The notes under the pieces were generated by a model that was given only the letters and a program-made list of their open reading frames with translations, did no database searches and was not told the DNA's origin. Both the position numbers and the translations under genes were made by a program. DNA of 63,596 nucleotides from an uncultured Bacteroidales bacterium. GTDB taxonomy: Bacteria > Bacteroidota > Bacteroidia > Bacteroidales > Muribaculaceae. Shown piece after piece: positions 61,242 to 63,596 of the stretch. Numbering within the stretch: position 1 is the first letter of the stretch; each line of letters begins with the position of its first letter. The stretch lies in contig CADAAI010000029.1 of assembly GCA_902785925.1 (NCBI GenBank), positions 1 to 63,596 on the forward strand. The letters run 5' to 3'.

Positions 61242-61868
61242 CTATATGCTCAGTTGTTTAAATTCGGCTTGCAGGGCATTGAGAAACTGTGCTGCCTGGG
61301 CGCCATCCATCTGTGCATGGTGAAACTGGAACGAGATAGGAAGCACGGTCTTGAAGTGTCGACGTCGGTACTTACCCCAAGCGAGGAAAGGCGTATTAAA
61401 AGCTTCGGAGTAGATACTCACCACTGCATCAATCTCACAATCAGGCAAGGCTGATGTGCTAATGACCATGCAATCCTCGCTCAAACTGTAAGGTTCGCCA
61501 GTGTCATGGACCATCTTTGTTAGTCGACGATAATCATCATTAAACTGGTTGACGTCTTCTGAGAATGGGATGTCGCAGAGTGTAACGCCACCATTTTTTA
61601 CTGGCACCACCACATTTACCGCCAATTGGTCATATTTCAAATAGTGCTCCCCCTTGGGCAACATATAGAACTCTTTAATGCCTCTTGCTGCACGGGCTAT
61701 GCACCAGCACATGAGCACGGTGAACTTCAAGCCACTTCGTCGGCTCACCTTCACCAATCGGCCTACATTGAAAGTCTTGACTAACGTCACCTTGGGCATG
61801 GGAGCATTCTTCCATATTTCAAAGGATTGTGCACGCTCGGTGGTTTTAGGATCAATTTCTGTTTTCAT
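61242..61868 (-). CDS. Chloramphenicol acetyltransferase-like protein
   Basis: I use the ATG at 61868 (208 residues; an in-frame ATG three codons upstream is also possible). The fold is that of CatA trimers: FEIWKNAPMPKVTLVKTFNV near the start, and the catalytic motif FQFHHAQMDGAQAA near the end, with His and Asp of HHxxxDG kept. Many chromosomal members of this family in Bacteroidales have no proven resistance role and may acetylate other molecules, so resistance should not be assumed. Confidence 0.87.
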   Translation of the reverse strand: MKTEIDPKTTERAQSFEIWKNAPMPKVTLVKTFNVGRLVKVSRRSGLKFTVLMCWCIARAARGIKEFYMLPKGEHYLKYDQLAVNVVVPVKNGGVTLCDIPFSEDVNQFNDDYRRLTKMVHDTGEPYSLSEDCMVISTSALPDCEIDAVVSIYSEAFNTPFLAWGKYRRRHFKTVLPISFQFHHAQMDGAQAAQFLNALQAEFKQLSI

Positions 61869-62053
61869 TATAATCAAGTTTCACAAAACAAAATTACTAA
61901 TTTCCAAACAAAAAATAATACTTTTATAGAAAAAACGAACAACTTAAAACTAACAACACAAAACTAATAGGTAGCAAGGCCCAAAAAATATGAACTTTTC
62001 CTCATTTCCCCTAACTCAAAAAACGAAATACATTTCGTTAGGTGATAAAAAAA

Positions 62054-62071
62054 CTGTGCTTTCTGGCACAG
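62054..62071 (-). terminator. Terminator of the DUF6440 gene
   Basis: CTGTGC and GCACAG form a short stem followed by T7 on the minus strand. Two more hairpins flank it (AACGAAAT/ATTTCGTT at about 62023-62040 and GCTCGA/TCGAGC at about 62081-62108), making a structured 3' end. Confidence 0.75.
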
Positions 62072-62135
62072 GAAATTGGGCTCGAATGGAGTGAAGCCAT
62101 ATCGAGCTTTAAAGGAAAAACGTTGAAGCAGAGTT

Positions 62136-62324
62136 TTACTTCTCGGCTATGTTCTTGGTAACAATGGGATTGCCGTTCTCATCGAGCAAGGGAGTGATGC
62201 CACCACTGTTACCTGCCTGTGCAAATAGATAGTTGACTCCTGTCATAGTGTCAACAATAATAGCGGTGCCTTTGAAGACACCCTCTTCTTCTAACCAAAC
62301 AAATCGTTTTGCTTTCTTTGCCAT
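62136..62324 (-). CDS. DUF6440 family small protein
   Basis: This 62-residue cytosolic protein shows the DUF6440 pattern: KRFVWLEEEGVFKGTAIIVD, then TMTGVNYLFAQAGNSGGITP and LLDENGNPIV. The family is small, all-beta and of unknown function. It stands alone, with a structured region after its stop. Confidence 0.85.
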   Translation of the reverse strand: MAKKAKRFVWLEEEGVFKGTAIIVDTMTGVNYLFAQAGNSGGITPLLDENGNPIVTKNIAEK

Positions 62325-62401
62325 AGTATTTCAGTTATTGAATTCTACTTTAAGTAAACGCAATTACCATGCCAAAATTTTGACCATTATGATAAATAAC
62401 T

Positions 62402-62409
62402 TATCTTTG
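62402..62409 (+). promoter_or_regulatory. Promoter -7 box upstream of the four-cysteine TonB gene
   Basis: TATCTTTG; the start near 62416 would leave a 180-nt AT-rich leader before the ATG at 62595. The -33 region is weak. Confidence 0.5.
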
Positions 62410-62594
62410 CAAAAATCAAAACTTCATCTACACCGACTTAAGTTTATTCCACCAAGCATAATTGCTACATCTAGTGATATCGAGTAAAAAACGATAAAAA
62501 ACCGTTGCTAGTCTATTGCCTGTTGATTGACAATAAACTTTATTATTATTTGTAAGTCAAAAAAATATCTGAATAATAAAAACCGACTACCAAT

Positions 62595-63383
62595 ATGAAA
62601 CAAGGCAAGAAAATATGTGAGACGCTGAAGGCTATCCGCAGTGAGATAGCGAGCGCCAATGAGATAGAATACACCCCCATTAAGTGCACACACAAGGGTG
62701 ACTGCGCTGGCACGTGCCCCGCATGCGAGAGCGAGACGCGTTGGCTCGAGCGTCAACTACGCTTGCGCCATGCCCTGGGCAAGGCGGTGACCATTGCTGG
62801 TGTGAGCGTGGCATTGACCGTGGCAGCAAGTGCCGCCACACCATCATCGCTTTCCCCAGACAAGAAAAAAACCAAACACCGCCAGCGCGCCGTTATAGAA
62901 GAACAAACCGATGGTTATATCCAACAAGTAAGGCAGGAGCTCGTATCAAGCGACTCTACAACCATTAAAGAAGACGGCAGAAGGGAAGCGCGAACAATGG
63001 GCATGGTGTCCCGGTTCATGCCTCACCCCGACTCAATCTATACCAAGGTAGAAGTCGAGGCATTTTATCCTGATGGCGATGAGGCTCTCGACTCCATCAT
63101 CCGTGACCAACTTTACATACCCGACGAAATCCTTGAGCCTATCAAAGAAGTTGGCGGCAAAGTAAAGGCTCGTTGCATTGTAAAAGCCCTAGTTGAGCGT
63201 GACGGCACTATCAGCGACGCAGTGATTGAGAAGACCACAACAGCTGCAATCTTCGATGAGGAAGCACTGCGCGCAATCAAGAACTTACCTAAGTTACACC
63301 CTGCCACAATAGAAGATGTACCCGTTCGCTCCTGGAAATTGATTCCTGTTGAATTCGTCTACGATTTTTCACGCAAGGATTGA
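62595..63383 (+). CDS. Membrane TonB-domain protein with N-terminal four-cysteine motif
   Basis: This 262-residue protein starts with MKQGKKICETLKAIR and a cysteine cluster (CTHKGDCAGTCPACE, about 31-45; spacing C-x5-C-x3-C-x2-C), then a transmembrane helix (about 62-82, KAVTIAGVSVALTVAASAAT) and a C-terminal TonB-like domain (about 155-258, VKARCIVKALVERDGTISDA). The cysteines would lie in the cytosol and could bind zinc or an iron-sulphur cluster; the TonB domain would be in the periplasm. The same N-terminal cassette opens the next gene. Confidence 0.78.
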   Translation: MKQGKKICETLKAIRSEIASANEIEYTPIKCTHKGDCAGTCPACESETRWLERQLRLRHALGKAVTIAGVSVALTVAASAATPSSLSPDKKKTKHRQRAVIEEQTDGYIQQVRQELVSSDSTTIKEDGRREARTMGMVSRFMPHPDSIYTKVEVEAFYPDGDEALDSIIRDQLYIPDEILEPIKEVGGKVKARCIVKALVERDGTISDAVIEKTTTAAIFDEEALRAIKNLPKLHPATIEDVPVRSWKLIPVEFVYDFSRKD

Positions 63384-63402
63384 ATTATTTCATTAGATTT
63401 CT

Positions 63403-63410
63403 TAACTTTG
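63403..63410 (+). promoter_or_regulatory. Promoter -7 box of the second four-cysteine gene
   Basis: TAACTTTG; the start near 63417 leaves a leader of only about 9 nt before the ATG at 63426. Confidence 0.65.
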
Positions 63411-63425
63411 CAAAAACTGATTTTT

Positions 63426-63596
63426 ATGAAACAAGGAAAGAAAATCTGCGAGACACTAAAGGCAATTAGGCACGACATCGCCGAGGTCAACGAAATTGAC
63501 TACCAGCCCACCGAGTGCAAGCATGAGGGCGACTGCGCTGGCACCTGCCCAAAGTGCGAGAGCGAGACACGCTGGCTGGAAAAGCAACTGAGAGCT
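63426..63596 (+). CDS. Four-cysteine paralogue, cut by window end
   Basis: The first 57 codons are in the window. They repeat the upstream gene's N-terminus: MKQGKKICETLKAIR is identical, and CKHEGDCAGTCPKCE keeps all four cysteines and their spacing, followed by SETRWLEKQL. The rest lies outside. The two genes are tandem paralogues, each with its own promoter, so the four-cysteine cassette may be joined to different C-terminal domains. Confidence 0.85.
   Translation, partial: MKQGKKICETLKAIRHDIAEVNEIDYQPTECKHEGDCAGTCPKCESETRWLEKQLRA

Noticed and set aside
61242..61868. Calling the CAT-like gene a chloramphenicol resistance gene
   Set aside because: Only the fold and HHxxxDG motif are visible. 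Many chromosomal relatives have no resistance role, and no mobile element is near.

Overview
The window looks like chromosome from a gut-type Bacteroidales bacterium (Muribaculaceae, Prevotellaceae or a close relative; the sequence alone does not decide between them). The reasons are many intergenic matches to the Bacteroidetes promoter pattern (TTTG, about 20 bp, TAnnTTTG), weak Shine-Dalgarno sites, abundant lipoproteins, a TonB-dependent receptor without SusD, and families common in this order (PafA phosphatase, DUF4886, DUF4923, DUF5689, YfhO, BspA-like leucine-rich repeats, dockerin-like repeats). No rRNA, tRNA, CRISPR array or transposase gene was found.

Layout. 1-0.96 kb: a non-coding, repeat-rich flank with a 9-bp minisatellite. 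0.96-7.6 kb (+): lgt, C1B peptidase, SDR, HAD phosphatase, ribF, upp, tsaE, birA. 7.7-20.7 kb (-): coiled-coil protein, TonB-domain protein overlapping a TPR/membrane/HTH regulator, YqeY, SGNH hydrolase, OmpA-like lipoprotein, CoA-transferase, frr, CDF transporter, M16 peptidase, and an S24-type repressor whose promoter boxes lie inside two palindromes. A 280-nt unit with its own promoter and terminator but no ORF sits at 14.3-14.5 kb. 20.8-28.7 kb (-): serine hydrolase, LRR-dockerin-DUF4886 protein, methyltransferase-like protein, YfhO. 28.9-31.2 kb (+): manA and a histidine phosphatase. 31.2-36.7 kb: a second minisatellite locus, then an AT-rich island of small unrecognised genes (-), several preceded by the same promoter-leader-start cassette. 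36.8-41.1 kb (-): pafA and a giant secreted protein with four tandem class A acid phosphatase domains plus a dockerin. 41.3-44.9 kb (+): Sel1 protein, dockerin/FISUMP protein, and a homologue of Porphyromonas peptidylarginine deiminase (PPAD) with a broken dockerin tail. 45-51 kb: a frameshifted DUF4923 gene, then a TonB receptor with its DUF5689 lipoprotein. 51-57.6 kb: NUDIX, secreted protein, pheT-cupin-yebC, and an AAA/DUF4143 ATPase bracketed by 47-bp repeats. 58.2-63.6 kb: an LRR-cohesin-like-dockerin gene with a cohesin-like partner, a CAT-like acetyltransferase, DUF6440, and two tandem paralogues with an N-terminal four-cysteine motif.

How it fits together. The accessory theme is the cell envelope and the outside of the cell: phosphate release (histidine phosphatase, PafA, four-domain acid phosphatase), protein modification (PPAD), and surface proteins carrying dockerin-like repeats, with cohesin-like domains at 58-61 kb. 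The most interesting candidates are the PPAD homologue, the AB-AB phosphatase, a possible cohesin/dockerin-like surface assembly, the repeat-flanked ATPase, the portable promoter cassette, and two orphan transcription units. Three genes carry what look like single-base frameshifts, so read accuracy should be checked before they are called pseudogenes.
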